NCBI RefSeq assembly: GCF_040438645.1
Contig: NZ_CP159253.1
Coordinates: forward strand, 5,012,501-5,076,500
Reading direction: 5' to 3'
Origin: Mesorhizobium sp. WSM2240
GTDB lineage: Bacteria; Pseudomonadota; Alphaproteobacteria; Rhizobiales; Rhizobiaceae
DNA length: 64,000 bases
The notes under the pieces were generated by a model, which had not been told where the DNA came from, did no database searches, and was given only the letters and a program-made list of their open reading frames with translations. The stretch's first letter is position 1, and each line of letters opens with the position of its first letter. Shown in pieces: positions 8,296 through 17,449 of the stretch. A program made the position numbers and the translations under genes.

Positions 8296-11200
8296 CTACT
8301 GGAAATTGCGCCCCTTGGGCATGACGCTGCTCGCCTTCCGTGACAGCTCCTCACGGTCGTTTGCGGGGGACGGCGTCTTTTTTCCCCCTTGCGTGAGAAA
8401 ATTGCGCCCTGGCCGCTGCGGGCCATTCCGCCCGCCCGGACCGGCCGGGGCGGCCAATTGAGCTTCCTCGGAAAGCTCGGCCAGCCAGTGGGAAAGATCC
8501 TCGATCTTCTCCGCCACGATATGGATGACGCCCGATTCCGATTGCAGGCGGCCGCTGACGCGGATGAAGCGTGAGCCCATGACGACCGCGCGGAATCGAT
8601 CGAAAATCCTCGGCCAGACGATGATATTGGCGACCGCCTCTTCGTCTTCCAGCGTCAGGAAAATCGCGTTTCCCGTGCCCGGCCGCTGCCGCACAAGCAC
8701 AAGGCCGGCCACCGAAACACGTTTGCCGTCAGCGACGTCCCTGAGACGGGCATTGGGCGTTATGCCTGATTTGTCGAGGGACCCGCGGAAAAAGGAGATC
8801 GGGTGCGCCTTGAGCGAAAGTCCGAGCGACCGGTAATCGTGAATGACATGCTCGCCAAGAGGCATCACGGGCAGCCTTGTTTCGGGTTCGTTGTCGCGCA
8901 GGCGGATTTCGGGGCGGTCGAACAGCGGCAGCTTTTCGGCAGCGCTTTTCCCATCGAGCGCGCGCACGGCCCACAGCGCGTCACGCCGATCAAGGCCGAT
9001 CGAGCGGAATGCGTCGGCTTCGGCGAGCCGTTCGATCTCCCCCACATTGAGGCCTGACCGCAGCCAGACATCGCGCACCGAATCGTAGCCGAGCCCGCGC
9101 CTGCCTACGAACTGCTCCATGCGTTCTTCCGAGAGCCCCTTGACCTGCCGGAAGCCGAGCCGGACCGCATGACGAGCCTTGATCACGCCTCGCATTTCAG
9201 CGTGGCGAGCGGCAATCCGCGAGGGATCGAAGGGAGTCTCCTCCAGCGCGCAATCCCAGCCGGAATGGTTGATGTCGACCGGTCTTATCTCGACGCCGTG
9301 CTCCTCGGCGTCGCGCACGAGCTGCGCCGGCCTGTAGAAACCCATGGGCTGGGAATTCAGGATCGCTGCGCAGAAGACATCGGGATAATAGGCCTTGAAC
9401 CAGCAGGAGGCGTAGACCAGCAGCGCGAAAGACGCGGCATGGCTCTCGGGAAAGCCGTATTCGCCGAACCCCTCGATCTGTTTGAAACAACGCTCGGCGA
9501 ACTCCTGCGGATAACCGCGAGATACCATGCCCTTGATCATTCTTTCGCGATAATTGCCGATTGTTCCGGTGCGCTTGAACGTCGCCATGGCGCGCCGCAA
9601 CTGATCGGCTTCGCCGGGTTCGAATCCGCCTGCGACGATCGCGATTTTCATCGCCTGTTCCTGAAACAAGGGCACGCCGAGAGTCTTGTGCAATATCTGC
9701 TTAAGTTCCGGAGTGTGGTAGTCGATGCTTTCCTTGCCTTGCCGCCGGCGCAGATAAGGATGCACCATGTCTCCCTGGATCGGGCCGGGTCGCACGATCG
9801 CTACTTCGATGACGAGATCGTAGAATTTGCGCGGCTTGAGCCGCGGCAGCATCGACATCTGCGCGCGGGACTCGATCTGGAAGACGCCGATCGTATCGGC
9901 GCGGCAGATCATGTCGTAGACATTTTTGTCCTCGGCCGGGATGGTGGCCAATTCGATCGGCCGTCCATACGCGTCGCGAACATCGTATCGCCTTTCGAGA
10001 AGATCGAAGGCACGGCGCAGGCACGAGAGCATGCCGAGCGCCAGAATATCCACTTTCAGAATGCCGACGGCATCGAGATCGTCCTTGTCCCATTCGACCA
10101 TCTTGCGCTCGTCCATGGCCGTTTTCATGATCGGGACGATCTCGTCGAGGCGGTCTCTGGTGATGACGAAACCGCCGACATGCTGCGACAGATGGCGCGG
10201 AAAACCCAAAATGTCGTTGGCGCGGGCGATCACGTGCCGGGTCCGCAGGTCGGACTTGTCGAGGCCGGCGGCTTTGGCTTCCTTTTCGCTGAGCTCTGAA
10301 GAGGACCAGCCCCATATCGAACCCGAAAGGGCGGACATGACGTCGTCGGATAGGCCGAGCGATTTCGAAACTTCCCTGAGTGCGGAACGGCCCCGATAGG
10401 TTACGACCGCTGCGGCCAGCGCGGTGCGCTTCTGGCTGTATTTTTCGTAGATGTACTCGATGACCTTGTCGCGCTTCTCGTGCTCGAAATCGACATCGAT
10501 ATCGGGCGGCTCGTTGCGCTCGACCGAAATGAACCGTTCGAAGAGATGGTCGATGATGTCTGGCCCAACATCGGTAATCCGAAGACAGAAGCAGATGACT
10601 GAATTGGCGGCGGAGCCCCGGCCCTGGCAGAGGATATTCTGCGAGCGGGCGAATTTCATAATGTCGTGGACCGTAAGAAAATAGCGGGCGTACTTCAGTT
10701 TCGAGACGATGGCGAGTTCGTGCCGCAGCAGTTGTTCGATCCTTTCAGGCACGCCGTCCGGATAGCGGTCCCGGGCCCCTTCCCAGCTCAGCCGTTCGAG
10801 TTCCGCCTGTGGAGGAAGTCCGGATTCCGTCGGCTCGTCGGGATAATTGTGTTTCAACTCCACCAGCGAAAAGCTCAGCGTCTTCGCAAACCGCACCGTC
10901 TCGTTCAGCGCCTGCGGGTACCGGCGGAAAAGACGCGCCATCTCTGCCGGCGGCTTGAGGTAGCGTTCGGCATTGGCCTTCAATTCCAGACCGGCTTCGG
11001 CGACCGGAACATTCAGCCGGATAGCGGTCAGCACATCCTGAAGCGGGCGGCGCTCCGGCACATGATAGAGGACATCGTTGATCGCCATCAGTGGCAGGTC
11101 CGCCGCCGCGGCCATGCCGGCCGCCTGGTCCATCCGAAAGCGGTCATTGCCGCCATAATCCGGCGAGACGGCGAGCCATACCGACTTTCCGAAGCGATCT

Positions 11201-11670
11201 CGGAGCAGATGCAGGAAATCGTGTTCAGCCGCCGCATCCTTCGTGAGGTTGGGAATGACGGCAAGCGACATGCAATCTCCCCATTCGAGGAGATCGTCCC
11301 GATAGACGAGCGGCGCGCCCTTCTCGCTTTCCTCGCGCAGGTTGGCCTGAGTGAGCAGACGGCAGAGGTGTCCCCAACCTTTCCTGTCCTGCGGATAGGC
11401 GAGTACATCCGGCGTGCCGTCGGTAAAAACGAGTCGGCAGCCAGGATGGTAAGGGAGTTGTATGGGATCGGCGTCTTCCGAAAGTTTGATATGCTTGGAT
11501 TGACTCCAGGCGCGCACCACGCCGGCGACCGTATTGCGGTCCGCAAGACCCATTCCGGCATGGCCGAGAAGACAGGCGGTAAGCACAAGCTCCTCCGGCT
11601 TGGAGGCGCCGCGCAGGAAAGAAAAATTCGACTGGACGCAAAATTCGACATAGGGGACGGGGGCGTTCAT
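8296..11670 (-). CDS. dnaE2: Error-prone DNA polymerase DnaE2 (ImuC)
   Basis: A 1124-residue C-family polymerase that performs SOS mutagenic translesion synthesis with ImuA and ImuB. The N-terminal PHP domain begins YVEFCVQSNFSFLRGAS, the altered form typical of DnaE2. The palm carries PDIDVDFEHE near residues 388-397 with the catalytic aspartates, and an OB-fold lies near the C terminus (GLVLVRQRPGTGNAIFLTLEDE). The ATG at 11670 overlaps the imuB stop as ATGA, so it is translationally coupled. Length agrees with the family. It is the last gene of the imuA-imuB-dnaE2 operon. Confidence 0.97.
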   Translation of the reverse strand: MNAPVPYVEFCVQSNFSFLRGASKPEELVLTACLLGHAGMGLADRNTVAGVVRAWSQSKHIKLSEDADPIQLPYHPGCRLVFTDGTPDVLAYPQDRKGWGHLCRLLTQANLREESEKGAPLVYRDDLLEWGDCMSLAVIPNLTKDAAAEHDFLHLLRDRFGKSVWLAVSPDYGGNDRFRMDQAAGMAAAADLPLMAINDVLYHVPERRPLQDVLTAIRLNVPVAEAGLELKANAERYLKPPAEMARLFRRYPQALNETVRFAKTLSFSLVELKHNYPDEPTESGLPPQAELERLSWEGARDRYPDGVPERIEQLLRHELAIVSKLKYARYFLTVHDIMKFARSQNILCQGRGSAANSVICFCLRITDVGPDIIDHLFERFISVERNEPPDIDVDFEHEKRDKVIEYIYEKYSQKRTALAAAVVTYRGRSALREVSKSLGLSDDVMSALSGSIWGWSSSELSEKEAKAAGLDKSDLRTRHVIARANDILGFPRHLSQHVGGFVITRDRLDEIVPIMKTAMDERKMVEWDKDDLDAVGILKVDILALGMLSCLRRAFDLLERRYDVRDAYGRPIELATIPAEDKNVYDMICRADTIGVFQIESRAQMSMLPRLKPRKFYDLVIEVAIVRPGPIQGDMVHPYLRRRQGKESIDYHTPELKQILHKTLGVPLFQEQAMKIAIVAGGFEPGEADQLRRAMATFKRTGTIGNYRERMIKGMVSRGYPQEFAERCFKQIEGFGEYGFPESHAASFALLVYASCWFKAYYPDVFCAAILNSQPMGFYRPAQLVRDAEEHGVEIRPVDINHSGWDCALEETPFDPSRIAARHAEMRGVIKARHAVRLGFRQVKGLSEERMEQFVGRRGLGYDSVRDVWLRSGLNVGEIERLAEADAFRSIGLDRRDALWAVRALDGKSAAEKLPLFDRPEIRLRDNEPETRLPVMPLGEHVIHDYRSLGLSLKAHPISFFRGSLDKSGITPNARLRDVADGKRVSVAGLVLVRQRPGTGNAIFLTLEDEEAVANIIVWPRIFDRFRAVVMGSRFIRVSGRLQSESGVIHIVAEKIEDLSHWLAELSEEAQLAAPAGPGGRNGPQRPGRNFLTQGGKKTPSPANDREELSRKASSVMPKGRNFQ

Positions 11671-13268
11671 GCGGAGAACCCCTGCAGGTACCAGCGCGGA
11701 TTTGACCCCGGAACCCCATAAAGCCCTTCCCGGTAAAGCCAATAACGATGGCCGTTTGAATCCTCGACGCGAAAATAGTCCCGGGTCCCGGCGTTGCTTT
11801 CCTGCCGCCACCATTCCGGGGCGATGCGTTCGGGCCCTTCCGCACGCGCGACCCGGTGCAGGGCGCGCCTCCAATGAAAATGCGGTGGCGCACCTTCCGG
11901 TACTTCGGTTATCGGAACGTGAATCGGCTCGGGGCGGGTAAAGAGGCGGAGCGGGCGCTCGGGAAAAGAATTGCAGGATGCCGGCGAATTTTTTCTGCCG
12001 GACCTGAAAGGCTCGACTTTCTCGGATCTCATTTCGTCGAAGGGAAGCAGCGAGGCCGCCCGTTCGGGCAGATGGCTCTCGACGAGCATCGGTTTCAGTA
12101 AGGTATTTCTGCCCAGGCGCGCCCGGACACGATCGGCGAACAATGCGATATCCTCGTCATTGGATGCCGTTTCGCCGGTGAGATCGCCTTGTTCCGTCTC
12201 GAATAGCGCAGTTGAGAAGGCCGAAAGCCGGACGAGATCAAAACCATAGCCGACTTCGATGCTTGTTTCGAGCGCGGCCAGCCTTTCGTGAAAAAGCTTG
12301 CCAATAAGACGCGGCTCGCGAATGGGCATCGACGCGCCGACTGCGATACGGTTGACGGCCCCATCCACCCGGAACAGACATAACTCGAGCGCCCGGGCGC
12401 CTTCGCCGCGACGTTCAAGATCATGCTTGAGACCCGCGGAAAGCATCAGCACAAGGCGCTCGATATCCTCGATTAACACTATGGGCTCGGCGAAATGTCG
12501 CTCCACCGAAAGCGACGCCACGGGGAGGCGTGGCGATATGACTTCTTCGATCCTGCCCAGCGCCTGATCGAGACGGACGAGCAGCACCGCGCCGAAGCGG
12601 CGGACAAGCGGAGCGCGGGACGCCGTCATTACCGATCCGACGCTCCTCAGGCCAACGCTCTCCAGACCGGCACGGACGCCGGGATCGAGCCGCAGGGCTG
12701 AGAGCGGGAGCGGCTCCATAAAATGTTTCTCCTGCCCTTCGGGAAGAATGCCGTTTCCTGCTGAGAACCGCGCCGCCGCCCAGGCGGCGCCTGCCGTAGA
12801 GGCAAGGCCGGCGCGGGCGTCGAAGCCTTGCTGGAAAAGTCGCGCCAAGAGATCGTCGAGCAGCGCCTTTTCGCCGCCAAAGAGATGTGCGCAGCCGGTG
12901 ATATCGAGAAAAAGGCCTTCCGATCCATCCAGCGCCACCAGCGGCGTGTAGCGATCGCACCAGTCGGCCAGGCTTTCGAGCAGCCTCAGATCCGCTGCCG
13001 GCTCCGCCTCGATAATTTCAATCGAGGGATACATCGCGCGGGCATCGGCAACTCCCATGCCGCGTTTCAGACGCAACGCCTCAGCCTGTTCATCCAAGGC
13101 GGCGATGCACTGGGAGTTCTTCTCCTGACGGCTGATGACCAGCGGCGGGTTCTTCGGGCCGGAACGCCAGAATCGTCCCAGTCTTTTTCGCAATATGCGT
13201 TCCGTGCTGAGATAGGGGAACCATAGGGACAGGATTCTCCGCCCGTCTTTCCTTGAAACTGTGCTCAT
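11667..13268 (-). CDS. imuB: ImuB, Y-family polymerase-like mutasome hub
   Basis: A 533-residue inactive Y-family polymerase relative that bridges DnaE2, the beta clamp and ImuA. The region RRILSLWFPYLSTERILRKR...KRGMGVADARAMYPSIEI...LDGSEGLFLDITGCAHLFGGE is characteristic, and the usual acidic SxDE catalytic motif of active Y polymerases is absent there, as expected for ImuB. The start at 13268 (MSTVSRKDGRR) lies 179 bases inside the imuA reading frame. It couples to dnaE2 by an ATGA overlap. Confidence 0.95.
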   Translation of the reverse strand: MSTVSRKDGRRILSLWFPYLSTERILRKRLGRFWRSGPKNPPLVISRQEKNSQCIAALDEQAEALRLKRGMGVADARAMYPSIEIIEAEPAADLRLLESLADWCDRYTPLVALDGSEGLFLDITGCAHLFGGEKALLDDLLARLFQQGFDARAGLASTAGAAWAAARFSAGNGILPEGQEKHFMEPLPLSALRLDPGVRAGLESVGLRSVGSVMTASRAPLVRRFGAVLLVRLDQALGRIEEVISPRLPVASLSVERHFAEPIVLIEDIERLVLMLSAGLKHDLERRGEGARALELCLFRVDGAVNRIAVGASMPIREPRLIGKLFHERLAALETSIEVGYGFDLVRLSAFSTALFETEQGDLTGETASNDEDIALFADRVRARLGRNTLLKPMLVESHLPERAASLLPFDEMRSEKVEPFRSGRKNSPASCNSFPERPLRLFTRPEPIHVPITEVPEGAPPHFHWRRALHRVARAEGPERIAPEWWRQESNAGTRDYFRVEDSNGHRYWLYREGLYGVPGSNPRWYLQGFSA

Positions 13269-14046
13269 GGGGGTTCCACTCCAACGTGAATTGCGTTGGC
13301 GCCGAGGTTCGGTTCTTGCTGATGGCGATTGTAAAAACGGGGGGCCCGATCGAGCCGGCAAGCGGACCAGCAAAGGTGCGCCGCAGCCCGGAGGGTGCGG
13401 ACGACACCACAAGCCGGACGGGCGCCGCTGTCGGCTCGGGATGGGCGGCCTGGCGCAGCAGAAACACGGGGCGACCGGCTTCTCGGGCGCGAAAATGCAG
13501 CCGCCGTGTCGTAGCAAGATCCACATGTGAAGGGTTGCCGCGAATTTCGAGGAGTACCGCCGAAAACCCCTTCAGCCGCGCGGCTTCCTCGGCGATCCAA
13601 AGCGCGTCCGCAAGCTTCGGCGTCTGCGCAACCATGAGCCCGGCTGGATCGATATTGTAGAGGGAGAGCATTCCAGGCGCGTAGGGGAAACCAGCCTCCC
13701 GGAAGACCTCCGAAGTTCCGATCCACAGCATCGGTGCTGCGACCGAACCACGGGAAACGGACATGATTGCCAGGATAAAGCCGGCGGCGGCGGCGGCGGC
13801 GCGTGTAGACGGGCCATGAACTTCTATCAGCGCAGCCTCCGGCAGGCCGCCGCCGAGGGCTACATCGAACCGCTCGGCGCCGGTGGCTAAAAAGCCCTGC
13901 TCCCGCCGGACAAACCCGTGACGGCGAAGCAGAGCCTCGCCTGTCGCATCAATCTCACCGAGATGCTCGGCAAGCCGCCCTTCGATCTTCGCGATTTTCC
14001 GGCGCAGGGCAAAAACGGTCTCCTGCGCCAAGGCGCATGTCGCCAT
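13090..14046 (-). CDS. imuA: ImuA, RecA-like SOS mutagenesis accessory protein
   Basis: A 318-residue ImuA (RecA/SulA-like fold) that partners ImuB in damage-induced mutagenesis. Features are FLATGAERFDVALGGGLPEAALIEVHGPS, a degenerate Walker-like region, and a strand rich in LLRQAAHPEPTAAPVRLVV. The core appears to end at FTLEWNPHEHSF near residue 262; about 55 further residues lie within imuB in another frame, making this ImuA longer than I expect for the family. The start at 14046 sits 26 bases downstream of an SOS box. Confidence 0.93.
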   Translation of the reverse strand: MATCALAQETVFALRRKIAKIEGRLAEHLGEIDATGEALLRRHGFVRREQGFLATGAERFDVALGGGLPEAALIEVHGPSTRAAAAAAGFILAIMSVSRGSVAAPMLWIGTSEVFREAGFPYAPGMLSLYNIDPAGLMVAQTPKLADALWIAEEAARLKGFSAVLLEIRGNPSHVDLATTRRLHFRAREAGRPVFLLRQAAHPEPTAAPVRLVVSSAPSGLRRTFAGPLAGSIGPPVFTIAISKNRTSAPTQFTLEWNPHEHSFKERRAENPVPMVPLSQHGTHIAKKTGTILAFRPEEPAAGHQPSGEELPVHRRLG

Positions 14047-14071
14047 GACGGTCTGCCTTCCCGAGGCTCTT

Positions 14072-14086
14072 GTTCCTGTTATGTTC
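14072..14086 (-). promoter_or_regulatory. LexA (SOS) box of the imuA-imuB-dnaE2 operon
   Basis: GTTC at 14072-14075 and GTTC at 14083-14086 are separated by exactly 7 bases, which is the alphaproteobacterial LexA consensus GTTC-N7-GTTC (GAAC-N7-GAAC on the coding strand). It lies 26 bases upstream of the imuA start, where LexA would block the promoter. The site plus its position in front of an SOS mutagenesis cassette makes the assignment strong. Confidence 0.92.
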
Positions 14087-14293
14087 CCATTGATTCCAGA
14101 GGCTGACTGGAGAGTCAAGCGAGTTGTGAGGGGAATTTATTCCTCAATATATTGCGAAGAAAGCATATGCTGGCACCAGAAGCCGCCGTTGCACTGCTGA
14201 CGCGTCGCTGGCTATCGGCTATTTTCCCCATCGCCCCGCAAAGGCCTCGAAAGCCACCGGCCAAACGGCTATATGCCGTCAAAAGGAAACAGA

Positions 14294-14728
14294 ATGGCCC
14301 GCATCTACAAGACCCGCGCCTGGCATGATCAGCTTTCGCCTTCGATCGAGGAAATGGAGTTCCTGGCGCTAGAGGCTTACGCCCACCTGCCCGAGGATTT
14401 TCGCAAGCTGACTGGCGAAGTGATCATCCAGATCGCGGAATTTCCGACCGACGAGATCATGGACGACCTGTCGCTGGAGACGCCCTTCGACCTGCTTGGC
14501 CTGTTCGAGGGACGCGGCATCGCCGAGCGCTGGAATCCGCAGACCGGCGAGGGCCCCAACCGTGTGACGCTTTATCGCCGCGCCATCCTCGACTACTGGG
14601 CCGAGAACGAGGAGGCGCTGGGCGACATCGTCACCCATGTGCTAATTCACGAGATCGGCCACCATTTTGGGCTCAGCGACGACGATATGGAAGCGCTTGA
14701 GGCCGCCGCGGAGCAGGCGCAGACGTGA
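14294..14728 (+). CDS. Metallopeptidase-like (zincin, DUF1025) protein
   Basis: A 144-residue predicted zinc protease-like protein. The zinc motif HEIGHHFGLSDDDM (HExxH plus downstream Asp) is near residues 117-130, and the N terminus matches the family (SIEEMEFLALEAYAHLPEDF). The start at 14294 has AAAAGGA upstream. Physiological substrates are unknown for this family. It is divergent from imuA, so the 247-base gap carries both promoters. Confidence 0.9.
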   Translation: MARIYKTRAWHDQLSPSIEEMEFLALEAYAHLPEDFRKLTGEVIIQIAEFPTDEIMDDLSLETPFDLLGLFEGRGIAERWNPQTGEGPNRVTLYRRAILDYWAENEEALGDIVTHVLIHEIGHHFGLSDDDMEALEAAAEQAQT

Positions 14729-14816
14729 CTGGCGACGGCTGGCACGATGCACTGCCGCACTGACCGCTTCGCGGCCACCCTTCCCCTTCAAAGGGAGGGA
14801 GACGTCGCGCCGCCGA

Positions 14817-15023
14817 TCAATAATCGCTGAGTTTTATTCCCGGCTCGTATTCCACGCCATCTACATCCTTCACCACCGCCTGCCCGCAGCGCATGGTCTT
14901 GGTTTCGGCGTGGAAGGCATAGGTCGGCGAGCCGAACAGATGCCAGCCCTTGCTCACCGCGGCGGTCACCTTATGGCAGAAGCTCGCATCGTCGGGTCCG
15001 GTGAGAAAGCGGTAGAGTTTCAT
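14817..15023 (-). CDS. DUF1737 small protein
   Basis: A 68-residue protein with the DUF1737 pattern MKLYRFLTGPDDASFCHKVTAAVSKGW. Its ATG overlaps the stop of the upstream CoA-ester lyase gene as ATGA (15020-15023), so the two are co-transcribed and coupled. The function is unknown; the family typically follows metabolic genes in rhizobia. Confidence 0.88.
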   Translation of the reverse strand: MKLYRFLTGPDDASFCHKVTAAVSKGWHLFGSPTYAFHAETKTMRCGQAVVKDVDGVEYEPGIKLSDY

Positions 15024-15910
15024 TGATTTGCTCCTTTGATCGCCGCGGCTTTCGCCAGCAGTTTTTCCGCCTGGATGAGATGAAGCCGTTCGACCATGCG
15101 GCCGTCGAGCGCAAGTATGTTTTTTCCGGTATTTTCCGGCAGCTCGAACGCCGCCACGATTCCAGCGGCTTCGGCCAGCGCCTCCGGCGACGGCGAAAAC
15201 ACCGCATTGGCTGTCCCTATCTGTGAGGGATGGATCAGCGTCTTACCGTTGAACCCCATGGCAGCGGCCTCGCCGCACTCGCGGGAAAAGGCCTCGGCGT
15301 CGCGGAAATCATTGGCGACGCCGTCCAGAATGTCGAGGCCGCCGGCGCGCGCGGCCAGCACCATCTGCATCAGCCAGGGCGTAAGATAGCGCCGGTCGGC
15401 CGTGGCGAGGATGCCGGTCTCCTTGGCCAGATCGTTGGTTCCGGCGACGAGGCAGGAAAGCCGTGCGGCCGGGTCGCGGCCGAGTTCAGCGATCGCCGCT
15501 ATGTTGATGAGCGCCCGCGGCGTTTCGATCATCACCCACAACCGCACGCTCTCGGCCGCGTCACTGTCGTCTAGGACGTCGCCAGCCTCAAGCACGTCGC
15601 GCGGCGTATCAGCCTTGGGGAGCAGGATGCCGTCTGGCGCGCAGGCGATTGCCGCCGAGAGATCGTCGGCGCCCCATTCTCCGGCAAGCGGATTGATGCG
15701 GATGATCATTTCGCGCGGGCCGGCGGCGCGGTTGGCGAATATTGCTTTCAGGCTCTCGCGGGCCGGGACCTTGTCGGCGGGCGCCACCGAATCCTCGAGG
15801 TCGAGAATGACCGCGTCGCTGGCGAGGGACGGGATTTTCGCCACCGCGCGGGGCTTGGAGACTGGGACGTAGAGCACCGAACGGCGGGGCGAGAGGCGAT
15901 CTTGCGGCAT
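15020..15910 (-). CDS. CoA-ester lyase (HpcH/HpaI aldolase, CitE-like)
   Basis: A 296-residue TIM-barrel lyase of the CitE/malyl-CoA lyase group. Seen are RRSVLYVPVSKPRAVAKIPSL, the Mg-binding LDLEDSVAPADK near residues 35-46, MIIRINPLAGEWGADDL, VMIETPRALINIAAIA, and GFNGKTLIHPSQI. It probably cleaves a (S)-malyl-, citramalyl- or similar CoA thioester; the exact substrate is not clear. The start at 15910 is the first ATG that preserves the barrel. It shares a 100-base divergent promoter region with the FAD oxidoreductase gene. Confidence 0.9.
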   Translation of the reverse strand: MPQDRLSPRRSVLYVPVSKPRAVAKIPSLASDAVILDLEDSVAPADKVPARESLKAIFANRAAGPREMIIRINPLAGEWGADDLSAAIACAPDGILLPKADTPRDVLEAGDVLDDSDAAESVRLWVMIETPRALINIAAIAELGRDPAARLSCLVAGTNDLAKETGILATADRRYLTPWLMQMVLAARAGGLDILDGVANDFRDAEAFSRECGEAAAMGFNGKTLIHPSQIGTANAVFSPSPEALAEAAGIVAAFELPENTGKNILALDGRMVERLHLIQAEKLLAKAAAIKGANQ

Positions 15911-16010
15911 TTGGACTTCATGCCTGCCAATCTTGGCCCTTGCAAGTCCTCGCCTGGCAGTGCTTGAAGCGGCTTCTTCATTAACGGTTTCCAGCATTCG
16001 AGGACAGCGC

Positions 16011-17180
16011 ATGGCGCGATATGACGTGGTGATCATCGGCGGGGCGATCGTCGGAAGCTCGATCGCCTACTATCTGCGCGAGGAGGGATTTTCCGGCTCG
16101 ATTGCGCTGGTGGAGCGCGACCCGCAATTCACCCATTCGGCGACGACCCTGTCCTGCGCCTCGATAAGGCAGCAGTTTTCGATCCCCGAGAACATAAGGC
16201 TATCGCAGTTTACGCTGGCGCTGTTCCGGCGGCTGGAACAGGAATTCGGCGAGGGCGCCGATATCGGCTTTCGCGAAGGCGGTTACCTGATCCTGGCGGG
16301 CGAGAACGGACTGCCGATCCTCGAGCAGAACCACAGGGTGCAGATGGCCGAAGGGGCCGACATCGTGCTGGAGGAAGCATCGGCGCTGGAGCGGCGGTTC
16401 TCATGGCTTTCGACGGAGGGCATAGCGGCCGGTGCCTTCGGGCGCACGGGCGAGGGCTGGTTCGACGCCCATGCCATGCTGATGCTGTTTCGCAAGGCGC
16501 TGCGCCCGAAAAACATCGATTTCATCGCCCAGGCAGTCACCGGCATCGAGCGCGATGGCGGGCGGGTGACGTCAGTCATGCTCGACAATGGCGACAGGCT
16601 GGAGGCTGGCACGGTCATCAATGCGGCGGGGCCGTCGGCCGGCACGGTTGCCGCCATGGCCGGGCTGGCGCTGCCGGTCGAGCCGCGCAAGCGCAGCGTC
16701 TTCGTCTTCGAGGCGATGGAGAAATTCGCCGACATGCCGCTGCTGGTCGATCCGAGCGGCATCTATGTCAGGCCGGAAGGCTCGGTCTATATCACCGGCG
16801 GCGCCGAGCCGGAAGAAACGGATGGCCCCGCCGATCCGGCCGATTTCGATCCCGACTGGCCGCTTTTCGAGGAAGTGATCTGGCCGGTGCTGGCGACGCG
16901 CATCCCAGCCTTCGAGGCGATCAAGCCGACCCGCGCCTGGGCCGGTCATTACGACTACAACACGCTCGACCAGAACGCCGTCGTCGGGCCGCACCCGGAG
17001 GTCGGGAATTTCATCTTTGCCAACGGCTTCTCCGGCCATGGTCTGCAGCAGGCGCCGGCGGTCGGCAAGGCAATCGCCGAACTGCTGGTCCATGGCGGAT
17101 ATCGGACGGTCGACTGCTCGGCCTTCAGCTATCGCCGCATTGCCGAAAACCGGCCTTTCCGCGAGTTCAACGTTATTTGA
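16011..17180 (+). CDS. FAD-dependent oxidoreductase (DAO family)
   Basis: A 389-residue D-amino-acid-oxidase-type flavoprotein. The dinucleotide-binding motif VVIIGGAIVGSSIAYYL opens the protein, and the C-terminal FAD motif is PTRAWAGHYDYNTLDQNAVVGPHPEVGNFIFANGFSGHGLQQAPAVG. It resembles sarcosine/glycine oxidase relatives that oxidise secondary or N-methyl amino acids, but the substrate is not determined. The start has GAGGACAGC upstream. It is divergent from the CoA-ester lyase gene, which may share regulation. Confidence 0.92.
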   Translation: MARYDVVIIGGAIVGSSIAYYLREEGFSGSIALVERDPQFTHSATTLSCASIRQQFSIPENIRLSQFTLALFRRLEQEFGEGADIGFREGGYLILAGENGLPILEQNHRVQMAEGADIVLEEASALERRFSWLSTEGIAAGAFGRTGEGWFDAHAMLMLFRKALRPKNIDFIAQAVTGIERDGGRVTSVMLDNGDRLEAGTVINAAGPSAGTVAAMAGLALPVEPRKRSVFVFEAMEKFADMPLLVDPSGIYVRPEGSVYITGGAEPEETDGPADPADFDPDWPLFEEVIWPVLATRIPAFEAIKPTRAWAGHYDYNTLDQNAVVGPHPEVGNFIFANGFSGHGLQQAPAVGKAIAELLVHGGYRTVDCSAFSYRRIAENRPFREFNVI

Positions 17181-17188
17181 GCCGTGTT

Positions 17189-17449
17189 TTAGAAGTCGAA
17201 GATCTCGCCGAGCAGCGATTTTTTCTTCTTGTAAGGCCGGTGCTCCTGATGCCCGTAGGAGCGATTCTCCCGGCCATAGCGGGCGTCATCGCGGGGTTTT
17301 TGGTAGCTCTCCTCGGGGGCGGATCGCTCGATGATCTTGTCGAGCTCGCCGCGGTCGAGCCATACACCGCGGCATTTCGGGCAGTAGTCGATCTCGATGC
17401 CCTGACGCTCGGCCATCACCAGTTCGGCATTATCCAGAGGACACTGCAT
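17189..17449 (-). CDS. TFIIB-type zinc-ribbon protein
   Basis: An 86-residue protein with a zf-TFIIB domain: MQCPLDN..., then YCPKCRGVWLDRGELDKIIE. One zinc site is visible (C3, then C23/C26). The C-terminal half is charged (RENRSYGHQEHRPYKKKKS). The start has AAGGAG 6 bases upstream. It converges with the FAD oxidoreductase with only 8 bases between the stops. The function is unknown. Confidence 0.9.
   Translation of the reverse strand: MQCPLDNAELVMAERQGIEIDYCPKCRGVWLDRGELDKIIERSAPEESYQKPRDDARYGRENRSYGHQEHRPYKKKKSLLGEIFDF

Noticed and set aside
9169..10299. 376-codon frame antisense to dnaE2
   Set aside because: Mirror of a conserved coding region; no recognisable domain and no ribosome binding site.
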